5,004 bases of DNA from an uncultured Lachnospiraceae bacterium (GTDB lineage Bacteria > Bacillota > Clostridia > Lachnospirales > Lachnospiraceae), in NCBI GenBank assembly GCA_910585075.1, contig CAJUED010000043.1, positions 1-5,004 on the forward strand. The letters run 5' to 3'. The stretch's first letter is position 1; every line of letters begins with the position of its first letter. A program made the translations under genes and the position numbers. Positions 1 to 4,453 of this stretch are shown one piece after another. A model generated the notes under the pieces. The model searched no databases and was not told where the DNA came from. It was given only the letters and a program-made list of their open reading frames with translations.

Positions 1-499
1 CAAAACAGTCTCTGTATTTCAGGGCCGCCTTCTTCGCCTCATCCACAAGTCCTTTTTGTATGTACCGCTGTACCTCCCCGGCAAGGCAGGCTGACAGGGC
101 GATAATCCCCTCGTGATTCTCCCGTAGAAGCTCCATATCCACACGGGGTTTATAATAGTAGCCTTCCGTAAAGCCCCGGCTTACGATTTTCATCAGATTA
201 TCATATCCCGTATTATTTTCCGCAAGCAGAACCAGGTGGTAATACCTGTCCTCCCCTCCCGTCAGCTCCTTGTCGAAACGGGAATTGGGGGCCACATAGA
301 TCTCGCATCCCAAAACCGGATTGATACCTTCGTCCTTGCAGGCCTTGTAAAAATCAATCACGCCATACATGACCCCATGATCCGTGATTGCGGCGCTGTC
401 CATCCCCAGCTCCTTTACACGTTTTACATATTCTTTTATTTTATTGGAACCGTCCAACAGACTGTATTCCGTGTGGACGTGGAGATGTGCGAATGCCAT
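1..499 (-). CDS. dnaE: DNA polymerase III subunit alpha (DnaE), N-terminal part, 3' end outside window
   Basis: The minus-strand frame opens with ATG at 499-497 and stays open to the left edge, giving 166 codons of a protein that normally exceeds 1,100 residues. It begins MAFAHLHVHTEYSLLDG, the PHP-domain signature (HxHxxYS) found at the very N-terminus of DnaE. It continues with AITDHGVMYG (around residue 40), GCEIYVAP (around 65) and ALSACLAGEV (around 140), all typical of the DnaE PHP domain. PolC is unlikely because it carries an OB fold and an exonuclease domain around its PHP domain. The start is supported by GGAGG seven bases upstream. The full protein polymerises DNA in the cytoplasmic replisome; in Firmicutes with PolC, DnaE extends RNA primers. 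The active-site aspartates of the polymerase core lie outside the window. The nearest upstream gene on this strand is metK, with the small toxin locus in between, so it appears to be its own transcription unit. Confidence 0.95.
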   Translation of the reverse strand, partial: MAFAHLHVHTEYSLLDGSNKIKEYVKRVKELGMDSAAITDHGVMYGVIDFYKACKDEGINPVLGCEIYVAPNSRFDKELTGGEDRYYHLVLLAENNTGYDNLMKIVSRGFTEGYYYKPRVDMELLRENHEGIIALSACLAGEVQRYIQKGLVDEAKKAALKYRDCF

Positions 500-539
500 G
501 TAAGCCTCCATTCTCGCTTCCGATTTGTTTTCTTTTTTG

Positions 540-548
540 AGTATATCA
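540..548 (-). promoter_or_regulatory. Probable dnaE promoter (extended -10)
   Basis: The minus strand reads TGATATACT: a TATACT -10 box (545-540) preceded by the TGn extension. No good -35 is visible; the region upstream is a run of T. Transcription would start near 533, about 34 nt before the dnaE ATG, leaving room for the GGAGG site. The call rests on box identity and position only. Confidence 0.5.
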
Positions 549-583
549 TATCTTATTTTCCAAAAAAAGAGAGTTTTTTAGAA

Positions 584-612
584 TTGTATACCCTGGAAAG
601 ATAAGTTATAAT
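584..612 (+). promoter_or_regulatory. Candidate distal promoter for the small toxin mRNA
   Basis: TTGTAT (584-589) and TATAAT (607-612) are separated by exactly 17 bp on the plus strand. The -10 is perfect and the -35 matches only TTG. Transcription would begin near 619 and give a leader of about 130 nt before the toxin ATG. It points away from dnaE. The closer -10 box at 674 is an alternative start for the same gene. Confidence 0.35.
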
Positions 613-673
613 TACTGACAAAGCAGAATGTCCTTCGTGGAATTCTCCTCGAGTCTGTTACGAGCATTGAAAA

Positions 674-679
674 TATAAT
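674..679 (+). promoter_or_regulatory. Probable -10 box of the toxin mRNA
   Basis: A perfect TATAAT is followed by ATGCTTAACTGGGGAGCC. The antisense promoter on the other strand has almost the same sequence from its own -10 onward, which argues that this copy is also a promoter. Seventeen bases upstream, where a -35 should be, the sequence is GAGTCT, a poor match, so this side looks much weaker than the antisense side. Transcription would start near 686, giving a leader of about 63 nt. Confidence 0.5.
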
Positions 680-718
680 ATGCTTAACTGGGGAGCCGGG
701 GGACGTGCTCTCACCCGA
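674..718 (+). repeat. Left arm of inverted repeat around the toxin locus
   Basis: The first 26 bases (674-699) match the reverse complement of 918-943 at 23 of 26 positions. Both arms then share TCACCCGA (711-718 here; 896-903 in the other arm). The arm covers the -10 box, the predicted transcript start and the 5' leader. It is mirrored at the 5' end of the antisense RNA, so the two convergent RNAs should begin with nearly the same bases. Confidence 0.85.
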
Positions 719-744
719 GCCGAGTACCTTTCGGGGGAGGTGAT
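705..744 (+). promoter_or_regulatory. Toxin mRNA leader: antisense target, hairpin and strong Shine-Dalgarno
   Basis: GGAGGTGAT (736-744) is a nine-base match to the anti-Shine-Dalgarno of 16S rRNA, with an 8-nt gap from GGAGG to the ATG. Just upstream, CCCGA (714-718) can pair with TCGGG (731-735), forming a hairpin next to the ribosome site. Alternatively TCACC (711-715) can pair with GGTGA (739-743), which would bury the site itself. The stretch 705-715 (GTGCTCTCACC) is the part complementary to the antisense RNA. Pairings were found by eye, with no energy calculation. Confidence 0.55.
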
Positions 745-748
745 TATT

Positions 749-832
749 ATGAGTACATATGAGGAATTGAGTTTAATCGTGAGTATTGCTCTACTGATTG
801 TAGCCATTCTGAATTTGAAAAATAAGAAATAG
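749..832 (+). CDS. Small membrane toxin, Hol-Tox / Fst-like type I toxin
   Basis: This 27-codon frame runs from ATG at 749 to TAG at 830-832. The peptide starts MSTYEEL, has one continuous hydrophobic segment at about residues 8-22 (LSLIVSIALLIVAIL), and ends in a polar basic tail NLKNKK. An MSTYE start, a single membrane span and a lysine-rich end are the hallmarks of the short Firmicute peptides named putative holin-like toxins (Hol_Tox family), relatives in style of Fst and TxpA. Such peptides insert in the cytoplasmic membrane and halt growth when overproduced; their mRNAs are held in check by an antisense RNA. Support for translation is strong: a nine-base Shine-Dalgarno match at ideal distance. 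The 3' end overlaps the terminator of the convergent antisense RNA. The family call comes from recognition of the pattern, not from a search, and toxicity is inferred. Confidence 0.85.
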   Translation: MSTYEELSLIVSIALLIVAILNLKNKK

Positions 833-868
833 CCGTCCTGCTCTCGACAAAGTTTAGGAACGGCTATT
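818..868 (-). terminator. Terminator of the antisense RNA, possibly bidirectional
   Basis: AATAGCCGT (828-836) pairs with ACGGCTATT (860-868), and CCT (837-839) with AGG (856-858) across a one-base bulge, leaving a 16-nt loop. On the minus strand the stem is followed by TCTTATTTTT, a good intrinsic terminator. On the plus strand it is followed only by a mixed A/T stretch, so stopping of the toxin mRNA here is less certain. The toxin stop codon lies inside the stem. Confidence 0.75.
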
Positions 869-931
869 ACTTAGCTTATTACTTTATACGCCGGGTCGGG
901 TGAAGTGCACTCACCTTCCGGCTCCCTTGTT
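818..931 (-). ncRNA. Antisense RNA, probable antitoxin of the small membrane toxin
   Basis: A consensus promoter at 966-938 and a hairpin-plus-T-run at 868-818 define an RNA of about 110 nt with no convincing open frame. It is fully complementary to the last codons and 3' untranslated part of the toxin mRNA. Its 5' part can fold on itself: GCCGG (922-918) with CCGGC (894-890), and inside that GGTGA (915-911) with TCACC (903-899). It also holds two segments that match the toxin leader: GGTGAGTGCAC (915-905; 10 of 11 pairs with 705-715) and GAGAGCA (845-839; 7 of 7 with 706-712). In type I systems such RNAs block translation or trigger decay of the toxin mRNA. Ends are estimated from the promoter and terminator. 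Confidence 0.75.
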
Positions 932-943
932 AAACATATTATA
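896..943 (-). repeat. Right arm of inverted repeat around the toxin locus
   Basis: Read on the minus strand from 943, this arm is TATAATATGTTTAAC, then AAGGGAGCCGG, matching 674-699 with three mismatches, and later TCACCCGA. It carries the -10 box and 5' end of the antisense RNA. If the toxin transcript reads through the terminator, its 5' and 3' ends could pair through these arms. Confidence 0.85.
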
Positions 944-966
944 ACCAATACACAAAAATCTGTCAA
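938..966 (-). promoter_or_regulatory. Consensus promoter of the antisense RNA
   Basis: The minus strand carries TTGACA (966-961) and TATAAT (943-938) with a 17-bp spacer: both boxes and the spacing match the housekeeping sigma-factor consensus exactly. The start is expected near 931. It is the best promoter in the window, as expected for an unstable antitoxin RNA that must stay in excess. It lies about 100 bp downstream of the metK stop codon on the same strand. Confidence 0.9.
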
Positions 967-996
967 ACAAAAAACCAGTTCCAGAACAGACTTTTA

Positions 997-1024
997 CGGC
1001 ACTTTTACAGACGTAACAGTGCCG
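997..1024 (-). terminator. Weak hairpin downstream of metK
   Basis: CGGCACT (997-1003) and AGTGCCG (1018-1024) form a 7-bp stem with a 14-nt loop, starting about 43 bp after the metK stop. The minus strand after it reads TAAAAG, with a T run only some 20 bases later, so it is a poor intrinsic terminator and may instead protect the mRNA end. No better terminator was found before the antisense promoter. Confidence 0.35.
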
Positions 1025-1066
1025 ACAAGCCGACATGTTACATGCACCATCCCCCGACGCTTAACT

Positions 1067-2275
1067 TCATAAATACTTCTTAAGCGCGTCCACTTTATCT
1101 AATTTCTCCCAAGGCAGATCCAAATCATTACGTCCAAAATGGCCATAAGCCGCTGTCTGCTTGTAAATCGGACGGCGCAGGTCGAGCATCTTAATGATTC
1201 CGGCAGGACGCAGGTCAAAGTTTTCTCTGATGATTTCCACCAGCTTCTCGTCGGAAACCTTACCTGTCTTAAAGGTATCAACCATAATGGAGGTAGGCTG
1301 TGCAACACCAATCGCATAGGACAGCTGGATTTCACACTTGTCAGCCAGACCTGCTCCTACAATGTTCTTTGCCACATAGCGGGCTGCATATGCTGCGCTT
1401 CTGTCCACCTTTGTGCAGTCCTTACCGGAGAATGCGCCGCCGCCGTGACGTGCATAGCCGCCGTAAGTGTCTACGATAATCTTGCGGCCTGTAAGACCGG
1501 CGTCACCGTGAGGCCCGCCAATTACAAAACGGCCCGTAGGGTTGATGAAATATTTGGTATTTTCATCCAACAGCTCCTTGGGAAGAATCGGATCAAATAC
1601 ATACTTTTTGATATCCTCGTGAATCTGCTCCTGCGTCACATCCGGGTCATGCTGGGTGGAAAGAACAACCGCCTCAAGACGAACAGGCTTGCCCTCCTCA
1701 TCATACTCTACGGAAACTTGGCTCTTGCCGTCAGGCCTTAAATAAGTGAGTGTCCCATCCTTACGAACCTTGGTCAGCTGCAGTGCCAGCTTATGTGCCA
1801 GAGAAATGGAATAAGGCATATATTCCTCTGTCTCATTGGTGGCATAGCCGAACATCATTCCCTGATCACCTGCACCAATCGCCTCAATCTCCGCATCAGA
1901 CATTTTATTTTCAGCAGATTCCTTCTCCTGCTGCTTTGCCTCTAAGGCCTTGTCAACACCCATTGCAATGTCTGCGGACTGCTCGTCGATTGCAACCAGC
2001 ACGGCGCAGGTGTTTCCATCAAACCCATATTCTGACTTGGTATATCCAATTTCTTTTACCGTGTCACGTACAACCTTCTGCATATCCACGTAAGCCTTTG
2101 TGGATATCTCTCCTGTTACAAGTACAAATCCTGTACAAGCCGCAGTTTCACAAGCCACACGGCTCATGGGATCCTGTTCCATGCATGCATCCAGAATCGC
2201 ATCGGAAATCGCATCACAGACCTTGTCGGGATGGCCTTCCGTCACTGATTCCGAAGTAAATAATCGTTTCTCCAT
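1067..2275 (-). CDS. metK: S-adenosylmethionine synthetase (methionine adenosyltransferase)
   Basis: The 402-residue product makes S-adenosylmethionine from methionine and ATP, releasing phosphate and pyrophosphate; it is a cytoplasmic enzyme, usually a tetramer, supplying the main methyl donor. Family marks are clear: GHPDK at residues 14-18 near the ATP site, GAGDQGMMFGYA at 134-145, TGRFVIGGPHGDAGLTGRK at 247-265 and the phosphate-binding GGGAFSGKD at 278-286. Its length is close to the usual 380-400; a charged stretch around 112-127 (rich in K, E, Q) is a little longer than in the E. coli enzyme. The start at 2275 is chosen because AGGAGG lies nine bases upstream; the frame runs 12 codons further upstream, but that extension would cross the Shine-Dalgarno and lacks a site of its own. 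A SAM-I riboswitch and terminator precede it, so synthesis should fall when SAM is plentiful. Confidence 0.98.
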   Translation of the reverse strand: MEKRLFTSESVTEGHPDKVCDAISDAILDACMEQDPMSRVACETAACTGFVLVTGEISTKAYVDMQKVVRDTVKEIGYTKSEYGFDGNTCAVLVAIDEQSADIAMGVDKALEAKQQEKESAENKMSDAEIEAIGAGDQGMMFGYATNETEEYMPYSISLAHKLALQLTKVRKDGTLTYLRPDGKSQVSVEYDEEGKPVRLEAVVLSTQHDPDVTQEQIHEDIKKYVFDPILPKELLDENTKYFINPTGRFVIGGPHGDAGLTGRKIIVDTYGGYARHGGGAFSGKDCTKVDRSAAYAARYVAKNIVGAGLADKCEIQLSYAIGVAQPTSIMVDTFKTGKVSDEKLVEIIRENFDLRPAGIIKMLDLRRPIYKQTAAYGHFGRNDLDLPWEKLDKVDALKKYL

Positions 2276-2444
2276 TTCTTTCTTCCTCCTGTTTGTTCTG
2301 AAAAGTTTCAAACACTGCCACGCTTCGCGTGTCAGTTTGCTAAAATCGGCCAGGGAAGCTTCTCTCCCTGCTCACCGCGCGAGGCGCTTGCCAGCTCTGC
2401 TGACAATCTTCCTACGCAATTTTGCGTACGTGCCCCTGTACATC
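2276..2444 (-). other. Hairpin-rich stretch between riboswitch terminator and metK
   Basis: This transcribed leader holds five inverted repeats packed into about 120 bp. They are ACTGCCACGC/GCGTGTCAGT (2314-2336, one mismatch, loop TTC), CAGGGA/TCCCTG (2351-2370), GCGC/GCGC (2377-2387), CAGC/GCTG (2392-2402) and TACGCAA/TTGCGTA (2413-2428). The only element explained by metK is the AGGAGG near 2285. No credible gene is seen on either strand. The density of short stems resembles dispersed palindromic repeats (REP or MITE-like), but a structured RNA element acting on metK translation is also possible. Confidence 0.6.
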
Positions 2445-2471
2445 AAAAAATCCGCTTACAAAATAAGCGGA
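2445..2471 (-). terminator. Intrinsic terminator controlled by the SAM-I riboswitch
   Basis: On the minus strand TCCGCTTA (2471-2464) pairs with TAAGCGGA (2458-2451), followed directly by six T residues (2450-2445). The 5' half contains CTTATT (2467-2462), which can instead pair with AATAAG (2494-2489) of riboswitch stem P1. That gives the usual mutually exclusive antiterminator: SAM bound means P1 forms and transcription stops before metK. Confidence 0.93.
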
Positions 2472-2486
2472 CTCGATAATCAAATC

Positions 2487-2599
2487 CTCTTATTGTTCGA
2501 TTCGCCTTTTGGCTTTTGCTCGCTCAGGTTGGCACCTTCCGTCTCCGGGGTTGCCGTGGCTTCATAGGTCCTCTGTACCTCCACCACTCTGAATAAGAG
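2487..2599 (-). promoter_or_regulatory. SAM-I (S-box) riboswitch aptamer
   Basis: This minus-strand RNA has the S-box layout. Stem P1 is CTCTTATT (2599-2592) with AATAAGAG (2494-2487). Conserved core segments follow in order: GTGGTGGAGG, then CCTATGAAGCCACGGCAACC, then GGAAGGTGCCAACCTGAG, and a short hairpin GCC-AAAA-GGC, before P1 closes. These blocks match the kink-turn and SAM-binding core known from S-box leaders of methionine and SAM genes. Its place about 210 nt before metK and just ahead of a terminator fits feedback control of SAM synthesis by transcription attenuation. Confidence 0.95.
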
Positions 2600-2634
2600 A
2601 TTCCTCACAATATTGAATTTTCATATCTGCATAT

Positions 2635-2663
2635 AGACTACACCATGTATAGGGTTTTGTCAA
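2635..2663 (-). promoter_or_regulatory. Candidate metK promoter
   Basis: A perfect TTGACA (2663-2658) lies upstream of the riboswitch on the minus strand. At a 17-bp spacing the -10 is TAGTCT (2640-2635), which matches only three of six positions; the overlapping TCTATA (2637-2632) sits at 20 bp. Transcription would start near 2628, about 30 nt before the aptamer. The -35 is convincing and the -10 is not. Confidence 0.5.
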
Positions 2664-2664
2664 C

Positions 2665-2710
2665 GTATACACGCATATTTTATAAAGTATGCATACACAT
2701 TTTTATAAAG
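2665..2710. repeat. Two imperfect tandem copies upstream of the metK promoter
   Basis: Two copies with a period of about 23 bp lie here: GTATACACGCATATTTTATAAAG (2665-2687, split here as GTATACACGC plus ATATTTTATAAAG) and a second copy, GTATGCATACAC plus ATTTTTATAAAG (2687-2710). Both end in TTTTATAAAG. The second begins with the perfect palindrome GTATGCATAC (2687-2696) and the first with GTATAC. They sit directly upstream of the -35 box, where an operator or an AT-rich UP element would act. Function unknown. Confidence 0.5.
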
Positions 2711-2758
2711 CCCGATTTTATGCAACATATTTTTCACAATTGCTGTAATGGTATAGTA

Positions 2759-2781
2759 AAAGGGAGCTCATCACTCCCTTT
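2759..2781 (-). terminator. Terminator of murA
   Basis: On the minus strand AAAGGGAG (2781-2774) pairs with CTCCCTTT (2766-2759) around a 7-nt loop, 36 bp after the murA stop codon. The T run is short (four T counting the end of the stem), so efficiency may be moderate. It separates murA from the metK promoter. Confidence 0.65.
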
Positions 2782-2816
2782 AAATTTCTCAACTCCTGCC
2801 AATCCGCATATACGGT

Positions 2817-4109
2817 TCAGCCTGTTTTCAACCGGAACTTCTGAAGCTCCCGTTCCGAATCTACTTTCTCAATCTGTGCGCCGAGGCTCTTTAGTTTAAT
2901 GTGAAAATCTTCATAGCCTCTTTCAATAAATTTGATGTCATCCACTACGGTCATGCCCTCTGCAGCAAGTCCTGCAATCACCAGCGCCGCTCCTGCCCGC
3001 AAATCCGGTGCGCTGATGCTGGCGCCCGTATATTTGGACACGCCGTCAATAATCGCCGTATTCCCCTCTACCTTAATATTAGCCCCCATCCTGGTGAGCT
3101 CATCCACATATTTAAAACGATTTTCAAAAATACTTTCCGTAACGATACTGGTTCCCTTTGACAGCCCCAGCGCAACCGTAATCTGTGGCTGCATATCCGT
3201 GGGAAATCCCGGATAAGGCAGTGTCTTTACATGGGTATGAAAAAGCGGTTTTGCCGCCACTACCCTGACTGCGTCGTCCGACTCCTCCAGCTCACAGCCT
3301 ATCTCCGCAAGCTTGGCGCTGATGGACTCCAAATGCTTGGGTATTACATTTTTTACCGTAACATCCCCTTTTGTTACTGCCGCCCCAAACATAAAGGTGC
3401 CGGCTTCAATCTGGTCGGGAATAATTGCATACTCTGTCCCGTGGAGTTTCGGCACGCCCTTTATCCTGATAACGTCGGTGCCCGCCCCTCTTATACTGGC
3501 TCCCATGCTGTTTAAGAAATTTGCCACATCCACTACATGGGGCTCTTTGGCCGCGTTTTCAATGGTGGTCTGGCCCTCCGCCATAGCAGCCGCAATCATC
3601 ACATCAATGGTGGCCCCCACTGTGACCACATCCATATAAATATGGCTGCCCCGCAGATGTTCCGCCTGGGCAATGATAAGACCATGTTCAATTCTCACGT
3701 CAGCCCCCAAAGCCCGAAAACCTTTGATATGCTGATCGATAGGGCGGAGACCTATATTACAGCCTCCCGGCAGCGTTACCTGTGCCTTTTTGTACTTTCC
3801 AAGCAATGCCCCCAGCAAATAATAGGAGGCACGTATCTTCTTAATAAAATCATCCTCAATAACCAAATCCATGATAGGCTTTCCGGATATTCTAACCGTA
3901 TGCCTGTCAACACGCTCCACAATACCACCGATGCTCTCAATTGCCTGCATCATTACATTTGTGTCCCGGACATCCGGAACATTCTCTATCACTACGGTTT
4001 CATCCGTCATAATGGAAGCTGCAAGGATTCCAAGAGCCGCATTCTTAGCGCCGCCTATCTCTACCTCTCCCACCAGCGGATTACCACCTTTAATTGCATA
4101 CTGTTCCAT
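2817..4109 (-). CDS. murA: UDP-N-acetylglucosamine 1-carboxyvinyltransferase (MurA, MurZ-like)
   Basis: This cytoplasmic enzyme transfers enolpyruvate from phosphoenolpyruvate to UDP-GlcNAc, the first committed step of peptidoglycan synthesis and the target of fosfomycin. The 430-residue product is normal in length and has the catalytic positions in register with E. coli MurA: Lys22 in GGAKNAAL, the loop Cys117 in LPGGCNIG, Asp305 in GFPTDMQ and Arg397 in ERGYEDF. Having the cysteine, it should be of the fosfomycin-sensitive type. The segment HLRGSHIYMDVVTVGATIDVM (split as HLRGSHIYMD at 151-160 and VVTVGATIDVM at 161-171) and the NIGLRPIDQHIKGF motif look closer to the second Firmicute paralogue (MurAB/MurZ) than to MurAA, so another murA may exist elsewhere. 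The start at 4109 has GGAG at a good distance; the ATG four codons earlier has no such site. It ends in an unusual lysine- and arginine-containing tail after KVDSE. Confidence 0.96.
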   Translation of the reverse strand: MEQYAIKGGNPLVGEVEIGGAKNAALGILAASIMTDETVVIENVPDVRDTNVMMQAIESIGGIVERVDRHTVRISGKPIMDLVIEDDFIKKIRASYYLLGALLGKYKKAQVTLPGGCNIGLRPIDQHIKGFRALGADVRIEHGLIIAQAEHLRGSHIYMDVVTVGATIDVMIAAAMAEGQTTIENAAKEPHVVDVANFLNSMGASIRGAGTDVIRIKGVPKLHGTEYAIIPDQIEAGTFMFGAAVTKGDVTVKNVIPKHLESISAKLAEIGCELEESDDAVRVVAAKPLFHTHVKTLPYPGFPTDMQPQITVALGLSKGTSIVTESIFENRFKYVDELTRMGANIKVEGNTAIIDGVSKYTGASISAPDLRAGAALVIAGLAAEGMTVVDDIKFIERGYEDFHIKLKSLGAQIEKVDSERELQKFRLKTG

Positions 4110-4146
4110 ATTAATCTCCATGCTGCCAACAGCCCACAAATATAAA

Positions 4147-4161
4147 GTATACGCAGTATAC
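4147..4161. repeat. Paired GTATAC palindromes upstream of murA
   Basis: GTATAC-GCA-GTATAC forms a near-symmetric 15-bp site about 40 bp upstream of the murA start. A further GTATAC lies at 4206-4211, and similar sites occur at 2665 (before metK) and 586 (before dnaE). It could be an operator, or merely TATACT -10-like sequence on the minus strand. Confidence 0.35.
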
Positions 4162-4183
4162 AATGGCGTCAGCACAAATTTGT

Positions 4184-4206
4184 CTGTGAAAAATTTACTT
4201 TCACAG
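4184..4206. repeat. 8-bp perfect inverted repeat in murA leader
   Basis: CTGTGAAA (4184-4191) and TTTCACAG (4199-4206) are exact reverse complements around a 7-nt AT-rich centre. In RNA it could form a hairpin; no T run follows on the minus strand, so termination is unlikely. In DNA it has the size of a dimeric regulator site. It abuts the GTATAC at 4206-4211. Confidence 0.5.
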
Positions 4207-4416
4207 TATACCTCTATATATTCAACTCAGATTATTCTATATACAAGTTCCCACCACACCGCCCGGGGCAGTTATGGTCGTCAATCCCCGTAAATTATTT
4301 ACAAAAGTTCACTTTAACATACTTTTCCCGAACATACCCATCCAGTCTTTTCCCTACGGTTTACAGGCAATTTGCCACCGACCGGATATGCGGGCGTGCT
4401 TTTTCCACTAACGCTC

Positions 4417-4444
4417 ATTATACCATATTGTGACCATTTGTAAA
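4417..4444 (-). promoter_or_regulatory. Probable murA promoter with extended -10
   Basis: The minus strand has TTTACA (4444-4439), a 16-bp spacer and TGGTATAAT, giving a perfect TATAAT (4422-4417) with the TGn extension. It begins only ten bases after the stop codon of the upstream peptidase gene, and no terminator is seen between them. Transcription would start near 4410, about 300 nt before murA. Confidence 0.75.
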
Positions 4445-4453
4445 CATAAAACA

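Larger units (their letters stand above)
4110..4416 (-). other. Long murA leader or intergenic region
   Basis: This stretch holds no gene I can support. If transcription starts at the promoter at 4417-4444, it is a murA leader of about 300 nt. It contains a strict 8-bp inverted repeat (4184-4206), three GTATAC palindromes, the inverted repeat GTAAAT/ATTTAC near 4290-4302, and a direct repeat of GGGAAAAG in the first 100 nt. No known riboswitch core was recognised. A second promoter closer to murA is possible, since TATACT occurs three times on the minus strand, but none has a good -35. Confidence 0.5.

Noticed and set aside
236..604. Plus-strand open frame opposite dnaE
   Set aside because: It is antisense to the clear PHP-domain coding frame, has no ribosome site and no recognisable domain.
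674..943. Inverted repeat as the ends of an insertion sequence or MITE
   Set aside because: The arms coincide with two promoters and transcript starts. No target-site duplication was seen next to the arms, and the interior is a toxin gene and antisense RNA, not a transposase, so shared promoter origin explains it better.
1021..1046. Short direct repeat GCCGACAAGCCGACA and the palindrome CATGTTACATG after metK
   Set aside because: Two short copies only, no flanking structure; consistent with chance in an intergenic spacer.
2276..2311. Twelve-codon N-terminal extension of metK
   Set aside because: It would start inside the leader without a ribosome site and translate through the AGGAGG that serves the ATG at 2275; MetK proteins normally begin near the KRLFTSESVTEGHPDK block.
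1139..2567. Several plus-strand open frames opposite metK and its riboswitch
   Set aside because: They are antisense shadows of metK codons and of the S-box leader; their compositions are atypical and none has a convincing ribosome site.
4110..4175. Longer murA start (4175 or 4121)
   Set aside because: Neither ATG has a Shine-Dalgarno; the ATG at 4109 has GGAG at a good distance and matches the usual MurA N-terminus.
2901..4293. Plus-strand open frames opposite murA
   Set aside because: All lie antisense to well-conserved MurA codons and show no family features.
4314..4418. 34-codon minus-strand frame in the murA leader, beginning MSVSGKSTP and ending CSGKVC
   Set aside because: Its ATG overlaps the -10 box, so it would lie upstream of the predicted transcript start, and there is no ribosome site. 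Recognisable conservation in relatives would reopen it.
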